8,050 nucleotides of DNA from an uncultured Veillonella sp. Lineage in GTDB: Bacteria; Bacillota; Negativicutes; Veillonellales; Veillonellaceae. Made by a program: the position numbers and the translations under genes. The notes beneath the pieces are model-generated. The model had not been told where the DNA came from and did not search any database. It saw only the letters and a list, made by a program, of their open reading frames with translations. Below are positions 1 to 5,847 of the stretch, piece by piece (within the stretch, counting starts at the first letter, position 1; the number at the start of each line of letters is the position of its first letter). The stretch covers positions 1 to 8,050 of the forward strand of contig URPV01000056.1 of the NCBI GenBank assembly GCA_900549805.1, in the 5' to 3' direction.

Positions 1-548
1 GTGTTCATTCCCTTATCGAGGCCCACTTTCAAAGTCCCTAATAGGGCCTTAGCCGCAGCCTTGATTCCCTTATTAATAGCATCTTTTTGTTCTTCTGGAA
101 AGGGAGCCAGTACATGGTCTACCACAGTCCATTGAGGAAGGGGCCTACCGATTCCCACACGACAACGAGGAAAGTCTTCCGTTCCTATGTGTTGAATCAA
201 GGACTTAATCCCATTGTGGCCACCAGCAGAACCATTAGGGCGAATACGAAGCTTACCTACTGGTAAGTCCATATCATCATAGACGCAATACACATCGGAT
301 GCATCGATCTTATAGTAACGCATCAAGGGACCTACCGATTCACCCGACAAGTTCATAAAAGTAAGAGGTTTCACTAAGAGGACCTTTTCCCCTTCTACTG
401 TGATAGAAGAAACCTCAGCCTTTTGTTCTTCACGCCAAGGCGTATGGCTAGTGGATTCCGCTATGGCATCCACCACCATAAAACCCACATTATGCTTGGT
501 TGTCTCGTATTGTTTGCCTGGATTACCCAAGCCTACTACCAATTTCAA
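1..548 (-). CDS. pth: Peptidyl-tRNA hydrolase (partial, 3' end cut by window edge)
   Basis: Cytosolic enzyme that hydrolyses the ester bond of peptidyl-tRNAs dropped by ribosomes, recycling tRNA. The visible 182 residues begin MKLVVGLGNPG and carry the family signatures: Asn9 in GLGNPG, catalytic His19 in KHNVG, Asn66 in FMNLSG, Asp91 in YDDMDLP and Asn112 in GGHNG. These match E. coli Asn10, His20, Asn68, Asp93 and Asn114. The family is usually about 185-195 residues, so only the last few are missing beyond base 1. The start is read as TTG at 548: an AGGTGG Shine-Dalgarno (553-558) lies 4 nt upstream, an in-frame stop lies just beyond, and no ATG or GTG is available in between. The gene follows prs with an 11-nt gap, so it is almost certainly cotranscribed. 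In Bacillus ctc lies between prs and pth; here it is absent. Identification is very secure; the start is fairly secure. Confidence 0.95.
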   Translation of the reverse strand, partial: MKLVVGLGNPGKQYETTKHNVGFMVVDAIAESTSHTPWREEQKAEVSSITVEGEKVLLVKPLTFMNLSGESVGPLMRYYKIDASDVYCVYDDMDLPVGKLRIRPNGSAGGHNGIKSLIQHIGTEDFPRCRVGIGRPLPQWTVVDHVLAPFPEEQKDAINKGIKAAAKALLGTLKVGLDKGMN

Positions 549-552
549 GAAT

Positions 553-558
553 CCACCT
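553..558 (-). promoter_or_regulatory. Shine-Dalgarno site that sets the TTG start of pth
   Basis: The minus strand reads AGGTGG, then ATTC, then TTG. It sits in the 11-nt gap after the prs stop codon (560-562). The next codons (AAA TTG GTA GTA GGC) give the conserved Pth N-terminus, so this site supports the non-ATG start. Confidence 0.6.
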
Positions 559-559
559 A

Positions 560-1522
560 TTACTCTTCGTTGTTATCGAAGAGGCTGGATACAGATACTT
601 GATGGAAGATACGCATAATAGCTTCACCCAAGAGAGGCGCTACGGAAAGTTGTGTTACATTAGGCAACTTGCAAGATTCTGGCAATGGAATGGTGTTGGT
701 AACAATCAACTCTTGAATATTGGAGTTAGCAATGCGTTCTGAAGCAGGATCGGTTAAAACACCGTGTGTAACAGCAGCCATAACGGATGCAGCACCGAAT
801 TCTTTAAGGGCTTTGGCCCCTTCTACGAGAGATCCAGCTGTATCAACGATATCATCCACGAGAATACAATGCTTACCTTTTACATCACCGATAAGGTTCA
901 TAACTTTAGCCACACCTGGTTCAGGTCGTTTCTTTTCAATGATAGCAATCGGCGCACCTACGCGATCAGCCAAATCACGGGCGCGGGTTACCCCACCTAG
1001 GTCAGGAGACACAACGCAAATGTTGTCCAGTTTCTTTTCATTGATGTATTTAGCTAAGATAGGAGCCCCTACCAAATGGTCTACCGGACCATCGAAGAAT
1101 CCTTGGATTTGACCAGCATGAAGATCAATGGTTACCAACCGGGTAATACCTGCAGTTTTCATTAAGTCCGCAATAAGTTTTGCAGTGATTGGTTCACGGC
1201 CACGAGTTTTACGGTCTTGGCGTGCATATCCATAATAAGGCACGACAGCGGTAATATGACTCGCGGAAGCGCGTTTTAGAGCATCCGCCATAACGAATAA
1301 TTCCATCATGTTGTCGTTAACTGGGTAACTAGTTGGTTGAACAATGAATACATCCTTACCACGAACGGATTCATCAATCATAATTTGTACTTCGCCGTTA
1401 TTGAAACGACCTACTGTTGCTCTTCCCAAAGGCAGGCCTAAATAATCACAGATTTCTTGCGCCAAGGCTGGATTCGCATTACCAGTGAAAATCTTAAGCT
1501 TTTTGCCATCTTCAAATGCCAT
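560..1522 (-). CDS. prs: Ribose-phosphate pyrophosphokinase (PRPP synthetase, class I)
   Basis: Transfers pyrophosphate from ATP to ribose 5-phosphate, making PRPP for purine, pyrimidine, histidine, tryptophan and NAD synthesis in the cytosol. The 320 residues match the usual class I length (about 310-320). Visible signatures are FNNGE (40-44), the ATP-loop region YYGYARQDRK (96-105), DLHAGQIQGFF (133-143) with His135, and the PRPP-binding loop VDDIVDTAGS (222-231). The ATG at 1522 is preceded by GAGGGG 9 nt upstream. The gene lies 122 nt after glmU with no clear terminator between them and 11 nt before pth, so it probably belongs to the purR-glmU-prs-pth unit. That gap may also hold a weak internal promoter. 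Its product PRPP is the effector that releases PurR from DNA in Bacillus, which ties this gene to the first gene of the cluster. Confidence 0.98.
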   Translation of the reverse strand: MAFEDGKKLKIFTGNANPALAQEICDYLGLPLGRATVGRFNNGEVQIMIDESVRGKDVFIVQPTSYPVNDNMMELFVMADALKRASASHITAVVPYYGYARQDRKTRGREPITAKLIADLMKTAGITRLVTIDLHAGQIQGFFDGPVDHLVGAPILAKYINEKKLDNICVVSPDLGGVTRARDLADRVGAPIAIIEKKRPEPGVAKVMNLIGDVKGKHCILVDDIVDTAGSLVEGAKALKEFGAASVMAAVTHGVLTDPASERIANSNIQELIVTNTIPLPESCKLPNVTQLSVAPLLGEAIMRIFHQVSVSSLFDNNEE

Positions 1523-1565
1523 TTGTTAGTACCCCTCTATACTTACGGTGGAATAGAACTATGCT

Positions 1566-1621
1566 GAATACATAGGTGATTACTTATATTGTATACCATT
1601 TCCCTGGAAATGTATTCACCT
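1566..1621 (-). promoter_or_regulatory. Inverted repeats in the glmU-prs intergenic region; possible weak internal promoter
   Basis: The 122-nt gap is longer than the other gaps in the cluster. On the minus strand it contains a 7-bp hairpin with a 2-nt loop (CATTTCC at 1606-1612 with GGAAATG at 1597-1603). It also contains two longer-range pairings, AGGTGA (1616-1621) with TCACCT (1574-1579), and GAATACAT (1610-1617) with ATGTATTC (1566-1573). A -10-like TACAAT lies at 1588-1593 but has only a poor -35 (AATACA) 17 nt upstream. No U-tract follows the hairpin on the minus strand, so it is not a terminator. Function is inferred only. Confidence 0.3.
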
Positions 1622-1644
1622 TTTTAATGAGAATTCTATGAGTC

Positions 1645-3021
1645 TTATTTGCGTTTAAAGGTTTCGTCGTTAACCCAATTTTCTTTCACTATTTGGCGCG
1701 CTCGCCCTACAGCTAACGCCTTGGATGGCACATCCTTAGTAATAGTGGAACCGGCCCCTATATAGGCATAGTCACCAATTTCCACGGGGGCCACTAAATT
1801 GGAATTACATCCTACAAAGGCATGGTCGCCAATACGAGTTCGGCTTTTGGTCGATCCATTAAAGTTAACTGTAATGGTACCACAGCCGATATTTACACCA
1901 GCACCCACATCGGAATCACCAATATAGGAGAGGTGTGGGAACTTAGTTCCTTGGCCCACATTAGAATTCTTAACTTCCACAAAATTGCCAATGTGAACAT
2001 CATTTCCTATAACCGTATTAGGGCGGAGGTGAACATATGGTCCAATATCCGTGCCATCCTTAATTTGGCAGTCGTGACCATAGGTGAAGTGAATGGTATT
2101 ATTATCCCCTACTTGAACATTGGTCAAGCGCGTATGAGGGCCGATTTGGCATTGACTGCCAATAACTGTATTACCTTCTAACACAGTGCCTGGATAGAGG
2201 ATAGTATCTGAGCCTACGGTTACTTCCGGCGCCACATAGGTAGTAGCCGGATCGATAAGGGTCACCCCTGCTTCCATGAGTTGACGGTTCTTACGTTTTT
2301 TGAGGATAGCTTCAGCTTGTGCTAATTGGACGCGTGAGTTAACGCCCAAAGATTCTTCATTGTCCTCCATCATGTAGGCCCCAACACGGTCTCCTTGTCC
2401 TACTAAAATGCCTATTACGTCTGTAATGTACAGCTCCCCTTGCGCATTATCATCAGATAAGAGATCTAGACAAGGCCACAACTTTTTAGAGTCGAAGGCG
2501 TACATGCCAGTATTGATTTCCTCTACAGCTAATTCTTCTGGCTTGCCATCCTTTTGTTCCACAATACGGACTACCTTACCAGAGTCTTCACGAATGATTC
2601 GGCCATAACCGGTAGGGTCATCCATATGAGCTGTTAAAACTGTAGCAGCTGCTTGATTCTTTTCATGGTCTGCCACAAGATTTTCTAAAGATTCCTTAGT
2701 TACTAACGGCGTGTCCCCACAGAGAAGCAAGATGGTCCCATCAAAGTCTCCTAAAGCAGGAAAGGCTTGCTTCATAGCGTGACCCGTACCATTTTGTTCT
2801 TCTTGAACCACATATTCAGCGCGGTCACCTAGGTATTCTTTAACTGCGTCGCCACCAAATCCAATGATGACTACATTTCGTTCTGTGCCAATGGAGGAGG
2901 CCGTTTCTAGGACCCGCTCTACCATAGCTTTACCAGCTACCTTATGCAAAACCTTTGGCAATTTGGATTTCATGCGAGTACCCTTACCCGCTGCTAGTAC
3001 AACAGATGCAATATGTGCCAT
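1645..3021 (-). CDS. glmU: Bifunctional UDP-GlcNAc pyrophosphorylase / glucosamine-1-phosphate N-acetyltransferase
   Basis: Catalyses the last two steps of UDP-N-acetylglucosamine synthesis in the cytosol, feeding peptidoglycan and, in diderms, lipid A. The 458 residues match the family (about 455-460). The N-terminal pyrophosphorylase half shows LAAGKGTRM (9-17), KLPKVLH (20-26), NGTGHA (77-82) and GDTP (102-105). From about 255 the left-handed beta-helix runs with hexapeptide repeats (I/V-G-x-x motifs). The acetyltransferase site shows HLRP with Arg333, Lys351, His363 and Tyr366 in HLSYIGD, GVNIGCGTITVN (375-386) and Asn386. The start is the ATG at 3021 with AAGGAG (3028-3033) 6 nt upstream; a longer in-frame reading back to 3117 would add 32 unconserved residues inside purR. 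One nucleotide separates its start from the purR stop, so translational coupling is likely. Bacillus places yabJ and spoVG between purR and glmU; both are missing here. Confidence 0.98.
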   Translation of the reverse strand: MAHIASVVLAAGKGTRMKSKLPKVLHKVAGKAMVERVLETASSIGTERNVVIIGFGGDAVKEYLGDRAEYVVQEEQNGTGHAMKQAFPALGDFDGTILLLCGDTPLVTKESLENLVADHEKNQAAATVLTAHMDDPTGYGRIIREDSGKVVRIVEQKDGKPEELAVEEINTGMYAFDSKKLWPCLDLLSDDNAQGELYITDVIGILVGQGDRVGAYMMEDNEESLGVNSRVQLAQAEAILKKRKNRQLMEAGVTLIDPATTYVAPEVTVGSDTILYPGTVLEGNTVIGSQCQIGPHTRLTNVQVGDNNTIHFTYGHDCQIKDGTDIGPYVHLRPNTVIGNDVHIGNFVEVKNSNVGQGTKFPHLSYIGDSDVGAGVNIGCGTITVNFNGSTKSRTRIGDHAFVGCNSNLVAPVEIGDYAYIGAGSTITKDVPSKALAVGRARQIVKENWVNDETFKRK

Positions 3022-3022
3022 A

Positions 3023-3847
3023 TTATTCTCCTTCTGGTTCCCATACAGGTTCGATATTAATTTCCTTAGTTCTTTCATTAATGTTATGGAAGGTAAATAA
3101 GGATTCGTAATGATCAATTAACTTGGGATTTGGCTCTTCAGTAGCAACCAATACCCCTGTGCCAACTACTACACCATTCATTTCAGCCACCAATTCAGCC
3201 ATCCCCTTAGCCGTGCCACCTGCTTTCATAAAATCATCGACAATGAGGACCCGTGAATTAGGCGGTATGGCCCGTTTAGTAAGAGTCATAGTTTGAATGC
3301 GCTTGCTGGAGCCCGTCACATAGTTGATGGAAATACAAGACCCCTCCGTCACCTTAGAATCGCGGCGAGCAATAACAAGGGGTTTATTAAAGGCCCTTGC
3401 AACCATAACAGCCAAGGGGATCCCCTTGGTTTCCACCGTCAAAATATAATCCGGCTGGCGATCAGCAAAGCGGCTCATCATAATTTCCCCTAAACGGCTC
3501 ATAATGTGCCAATCGTAAAGGATATCAGACATATAAATAAAGCCACCTGTAATAATACGGTCCGGCTCCTGCATACGGGCCTGCACATCCCGCAATACCT
3601 GATTAGCTTGCGCCCCACGACGGTGAGGTATAAAACGCACACCCCCAGCAGCTCCGGCAACAGTTTCTACTGTTCCCAATTCGAAATGATTCATGGCCCG
3701 TTTAAGGCTAGCTATATCTTCACTCAAGGTCGATTTGGCGATACCAAAGTAGTCGCAAAATTCATTGAGAGAAATAAGTTTTTGTGGCGAATCTACCAGC
3801 ATTTTGGTAAGAGCCGCAATTCGTTCCACGCGGCGTACTTTTTCCAT
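3023..3847 (-). CDS. purR: Purine operon repressor PurR (winged helix plus phosphoribosyltransferase-like domain)
   Basis: Transcriptional repressor of purine synthesis and salvage genes. In Bacillus and Lactococcus this family binds PurBox DNA, and PRPP bound to its C-terminal domain changes that binding. The 274 residues match the family length. Residues about 1-75 form the N-terminal winged helix, with a helix-turn-helix-like stretch at 25-50 (LISLNEFCDYFGIAKSTLSE). Residues about 80-265 are a type I phosphoribosyltransferase fold with the PRPP loop IVDDFMKAGGTAKG at 202-215; the family is thought not to be an active transferase. The ATG at 3847 has a strong AAAGGAGG 5 nt upstream. It is first in the cluster with glmU, prs and pth. 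A promoter and a PurBox-like sequence lie just upstream, suggesting autoregulation. This is the Gram-positive PurR, unrelated to the LacI-family PurR of enterobacteria. Confidence 0.96.
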   Translation of the reverse strand: MEKVRRVERIAALTKMLVDSPQKLISLNEFCDYFGIAKSTLSEDIASLKRAMNHFELGTVETVAGAAGGVRFIPHRRGAQANQVLRDVQARMQEPDRIITGGFIYMSDILYDWHIMSRLGEIMMSRFADRQPDYILTVETKGIPLAVMVARAFNKPLVIARRDSKVTEGSCISINYVTGSSKRIQTMTLTKRAIPPNSRVLIVDDFMKAGGTAKGMAELVAEMNGVVVGTGVLVATEEPNPKLIDHYESLFTFHNINERTKEINIEPVWEPEGE

Positions 3848-3872
3848 GTCAGCCTCCTTTATAAATCAGTCT

Positions 3873-3901
3873 ATTATAGCATTTTAACCGAACATTAAAA
3901 A
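3873..3901 (-). promoter_or_regulatory. Predicted extended -10 promoter of the purR cluster
   Basis: On the minus strand a perfect TATAAT (3873-3878) is preceded by TGC, giving an extended -10 (TGnTATAAT). The -35 position 17 nt upstream (3896-3901) is only TTTTTA, which is weak, but extended -10 promoters tolerate this. The start of transcription would be near 3866, leaving a short leader with AAAGGAGG. The -35 region overlaps the U-tract of the preceding terminator. Confidence 0.7.
3884..3896 (+). promoter_or_regulatory. PurBox-like operator within the purR promoter
   Basis: The plus strand reads TTAACCGAACATT. This matches the Bacillus PurBox consensus AWWWCCGAACWWT at 12 of 13 positions, including the full CCGAAC core (3888-3893); only the first base differs. 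It lies in the spacer between the -35 and -10 elements, a position expected to block RNA polymerase. Many PurR targets carry two inverted boxes; I see no clear second box here. The link to PurR is inferred from consensus and position. Confidence 0.6.
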
Positions 3902-3946
3902 AGCATCCTTCAAAATTCTTCTGAAAATTCGAATTTTGAAGGATGC
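3897..3946 (-). terminator. Intrinsic terminator of the 3D-domain gene
   Basis: A perfect 16-bp inverted repeat (3903-3918 with 3931-3946) encloses a 12-nt loop and, on the minus strand, ends in GGATGC followed by six T (3897-3902). It begins 5 nt after the stop codon of the 3D-domain gene. There is no equal T-run on the plus strand, so it works in the minus direction. It separates this gene from purR, whose promoter begins in the U-tract. Confidence 0.92.
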
Positions 3947-3950
3947 GTCT

Positions 3951-4547
3951 TTATTTAAGAACATATACTTTTACAGTTCGACGACCCCATTGGATTGCCT
4001 CATAGTGAGAATCCATAGCTACATCAATCATGTGTCCTTGGATAGCTCCACCCGTATCATCAGCGATAGCAAAGCCATAGCCTTCAATGAAGAGTTCTGT
4101 TCCTAAGGGGATGACGCTAGGGTCAACAGATACAAAGCCCCGCCGCAGGGCATTACCACGAGCCGTGTAGCCAGATGAATCAGCTGCAGAATAAGCGGAA
4201 GACTCCATGGTCATAACCTTTTTATATTGGCTAGGCGCTCCATTTGCCAAAGCCCGCGTAGCAAAACGTTCATTATTCTTACGAATAAGGCCCATAAGCT
4301 TGCTATCCACAATACCTGTTACAGGCATATGACGCTCCGCCTGAAAAACTCGGACCGCATATTCCGTGTTGTTACCAAAGACACCGTCCACGTTATCAAT
4401 TAGATAGCCTTGGGTTACCAACATATCTTGCAATTGTCTCACTTCGTAGCCAGAAGACCCACTTTTTAATGTATTAGCCCCTACTACTGTACCCATAAGG
4501 CAGCAGAGAGTAATCGTTAGCATTGTAATGATCGGTTTTTTAATCAT
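3951..4547 (-). CDS. Secreted peptidoglycan-binding and 3D domain protein, probable cell-wall lytic enzyme
   Basis: 198 residues. An N-terminal signal peptide (Lys3-Lys4, hydrophobic 6-22, likely cleavage after VVGA near 24) sends it to the cell envelope. Residues about 27-88 form a peptidoglycan-binding type 1 domain (GYEVRQLQDML, DGVFGNNTEYAVRVFQ). After a linker, residues about 112-198 form a 3D domain with its aspartates: Asp142 in VDPS, Asp163/Asp164 in IADDTGG and Asp175 in MIDVAM. 3D domains share the MltA-type fold and, in Bacillus YuiC/YocH-like proteins, cleave glycan strands; lytic transglycosylase activity here is an inference. The start is ATG 4547, since GAGG (4553-4556) sits 5 nt before it; the GTG at 4553 would overlap this site. 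Two adjacent Cys (15-16) lie in the signal segment, but no proper lipobox is seen. It is a single-gene unit with its own promoter and terminator. No gene symbol can be assigned safely. Confidence 0.9.
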   Translation of the reverse strand: MIKKPIITMLTITLCCLMGTVVGANTLKSGSSGYEVRQLQDMLVTQGYLIDNVDGVFGNNTEYAVRVFQAERHMPVTGIVDSKLMGLIRKNNERFATRALANGAPSQYKKVMTMESSAYSAADSSGYTARGNALRRGFVSVDPSVIPLGTELFIEGYGFAIADDTGGAIQGHMIDVAMDSHYEAIQWGRRTVKVYVLK

Positions 4548-4567
4548 AGTCACCTCACTTGTTTAAA

Positions 4568-4596
4568 ATTTTATCCTATTCTACTCCATTCGTCAA
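4568..4596 (-). promoter_or_regulatory. Predicted sigma-70 type promoter of the 3D-domain gene
   Basis: The minus strand carries TTGACG (4591-4596), a 17-nt spacer and TAAAAT (4568-4573), each differing from consensus at one base. Transcription would start near 4561, leaving a leader of about 13 nt that holds little more than the GAGG ribosome-binding site. The first two T of the -35 are the last bases of the U-tract that ends the nhaA operon. Confidence 0.75.
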
Positions 4597-4632
4597 AAAA
4601 GAGGCTCTCTCTTGCGTGAAAGCCTCTTTTTT
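4595..4632 (-). terminator. Intrinsic terminator of the nhaA operon, possibly bidirectional
   Basis: Arms 4595-4609 and 4618-4632 pair over 15 positions around an 8-nt loop, with one position that is G-U on the minus-strand RNA and A/C on the plus strand. The core is GAGGCT/AGCCTC. T-runs follow on both strands (six on minus, seven on plus), so it could stop transcription from either side. It begins about 7 nt after the nhaA2 stop codon. Confidence 0.9.
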
Positions 4633-4638
4633 TCTATC

Positions 4639-5838
4639 TTATTTCTTTTGTAATAAAGACTTAGTCAACATGGAATCACCTTTGGTCACCTTGGTAAAGC
4701 GTAGGATAAAATACCCTATCACAGCAGCTACCATAGACCCCAAGAAGACACCAGCCTTAGCTCGATTGATACTATCTACCTGACTGGAATCAAAGGCCAA
4801 GAGAGTCACAAACAAGGACATTGTAAAACCAATGCCACAGACAACGGATACACCATAAACATGGATCCACCGAGTCTGAGCCGGCATAGGTACGATTTTT
4901 GTCTTCACCAAGAGCCACACAGTACCAAAGATACCAATTTGCTTACCCAAAACCAGAGCTAAAGCCACACCCAAAACGACAGGATGGGTCAAATCAGAAA
5001 CCTGGAACCCCATTAAGGATACGCCCGTATTGGCAAAGGCAAATACGGGAACAATTAAGAGGCTGACCCATTTGGACAGGGCATGCTCCCAATCTTCCAT
5101 AGGGGAAACCTCCTCTTTTCCTATGAAGGCAGTCCCTGGTATGCACATAGCAAGGATAACCCCTGCCATGGTGGCATGAAGGCCAGATTGGAATACGCAG
5201 AACCAGAGGGCTATCCCCAAGGGAATATAGGACATGGGACGAGCGTAGTTCTTCTTATTTATGTAAACCAAGATTCCTATGATAATCAATGCGCCCACTA
5301 AGTAGGTCCATTGAATAGATGCCGTATAGAATATGGCGATAATCAAAATAGCAATCAAATCGTCAATTACAGCGAGAGCTGTTAAAAAGACTTTCATTGC
5401 CATTGGTACCCGAGAGCCCAAGGCCGTTACAATCCCTAAGGCAAAGGCTATATCAGTAGCCGTTGGAATGGCCCATCCATGGCTATAGTTAGGATTAGCG
5501 CCTGCAATGAGGTAGTAGATCAAAGCGGGAAAGACGACCCCCATAGCCGCAGCAATGCCAGGTAAGATACGTTTGCTATTAGTATTAAGTTCTCCGAAGA
5601 GGATTTCTCGTTTTACCTCCAGCCCTACCAAGAGGAAGAATATGGCCATAAGCACATCATTAATCCATTCTTCAATCGTGAAGAAGCCTATGTGTTCTTC
5701 CAAGAGATGGTGGTATTGGTCAGCGAGGGGGGAATTTGCTAAGCCTAAACCTAACACAGTAGCTCCTAATAGAAGTATCGTTGAAGTAGAAGGTGATTCA
5801 ATAAATGTGGATAAGTGTTTGCGAAGTTTTTTTCTCAT
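4639..5838 (-). CDS. nhaA: Na+/H+ antiporter NhaA, second paralog of a tandem pair
   Basis: Inner-membrane antiporter of the NhaA family, exporting Na+ or Li+ in exchange for protons for salt and pH homeostasis. 399 residues against 388 in E. coli, with about 12 hydrophobic segments. Family marks: EWINDVLMAIFFLLVGLEVKRE (57-78), IPTATDIAFALG (124-135) with Asp129 (E. coli Asp133), the ion-binding pair Asp159-Asp160 in AVIDDL (E. coli Asp163/164), SGLHATMAGV (218-227) and LGKQIGI with Lys299 (E. coli Lys300). In the TM IX pH-sensing stretch it reads EHALSKW (251-257), keeping Glu and His of E. coli Glu252/His253 but with Ser in place of His256. The ATG at 5838 is preceded by AAGGAGG (5843-5849), which overlaps the stop codon of the upstream nhaA, so translation is probably coupled. 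The C-terminal tail is basic (ends LLQKK). Function secure; any division of labour between the two copies is unknown. Confidence 0.96.
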   Translation of the reverse strand: MRKKLRKHLSTFIESPSTSTILLLGATVLGLGLANSPLADQYHHLLEEHIGFFTIEEWINDVLMAIFFLLVGLEVKREILFGELNTNSKRILPGIAAAMGVVFPALIYYLIAGANPNYSHGWAIPTATDIAFALGIVTALGSRVPMAMKVFLTALAVIDDLIAILIIAIFYTASIQWTYLVGALIIIGILVYINKKNYARPMSYIPLGIALWFCVFQSGLHATMAGVILAMCIPGTAFIGKEEVSPMEDWEHALSKWVSLLIVPVFAFANTGVSLMGFQVSDLTHPVVLGVALALVLGKQIGIFGTVWLLVKTKIVPMPAQTRWIHVYGVSVVCGIGFTMSLFVTLLAFDSSQVDSINRAKAGVFLGSMVAAVIGYFILRFTKVTKGDSMLTKSLLQKK

Positions 5839-5847
5839 CGCGCCTCC

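Noticed and set aside
3022..3117. An upstream in-frame ATG for glmU giving 32 extra residues
   Set aside because: The extension lies inside purR, has no family similarity, and the inner ATG at 3021 has a good AAGGAG and gives the conserved GlmU N-terminus.
3919..3935. A palindrome AAAATTCGAATTTT and TTCGAA that might be a second operator
   Set aside because: It is produced by the terminator's own inner arm and loop repeats and lacks the CCGAAC core of a PurBox.
4551..4553. GTG start two codons upstream for the 3D-domain gene
   Set aside because: It overlaps the GAGG ribosome-binding site; the ATG at 4547 is correctly spaced.
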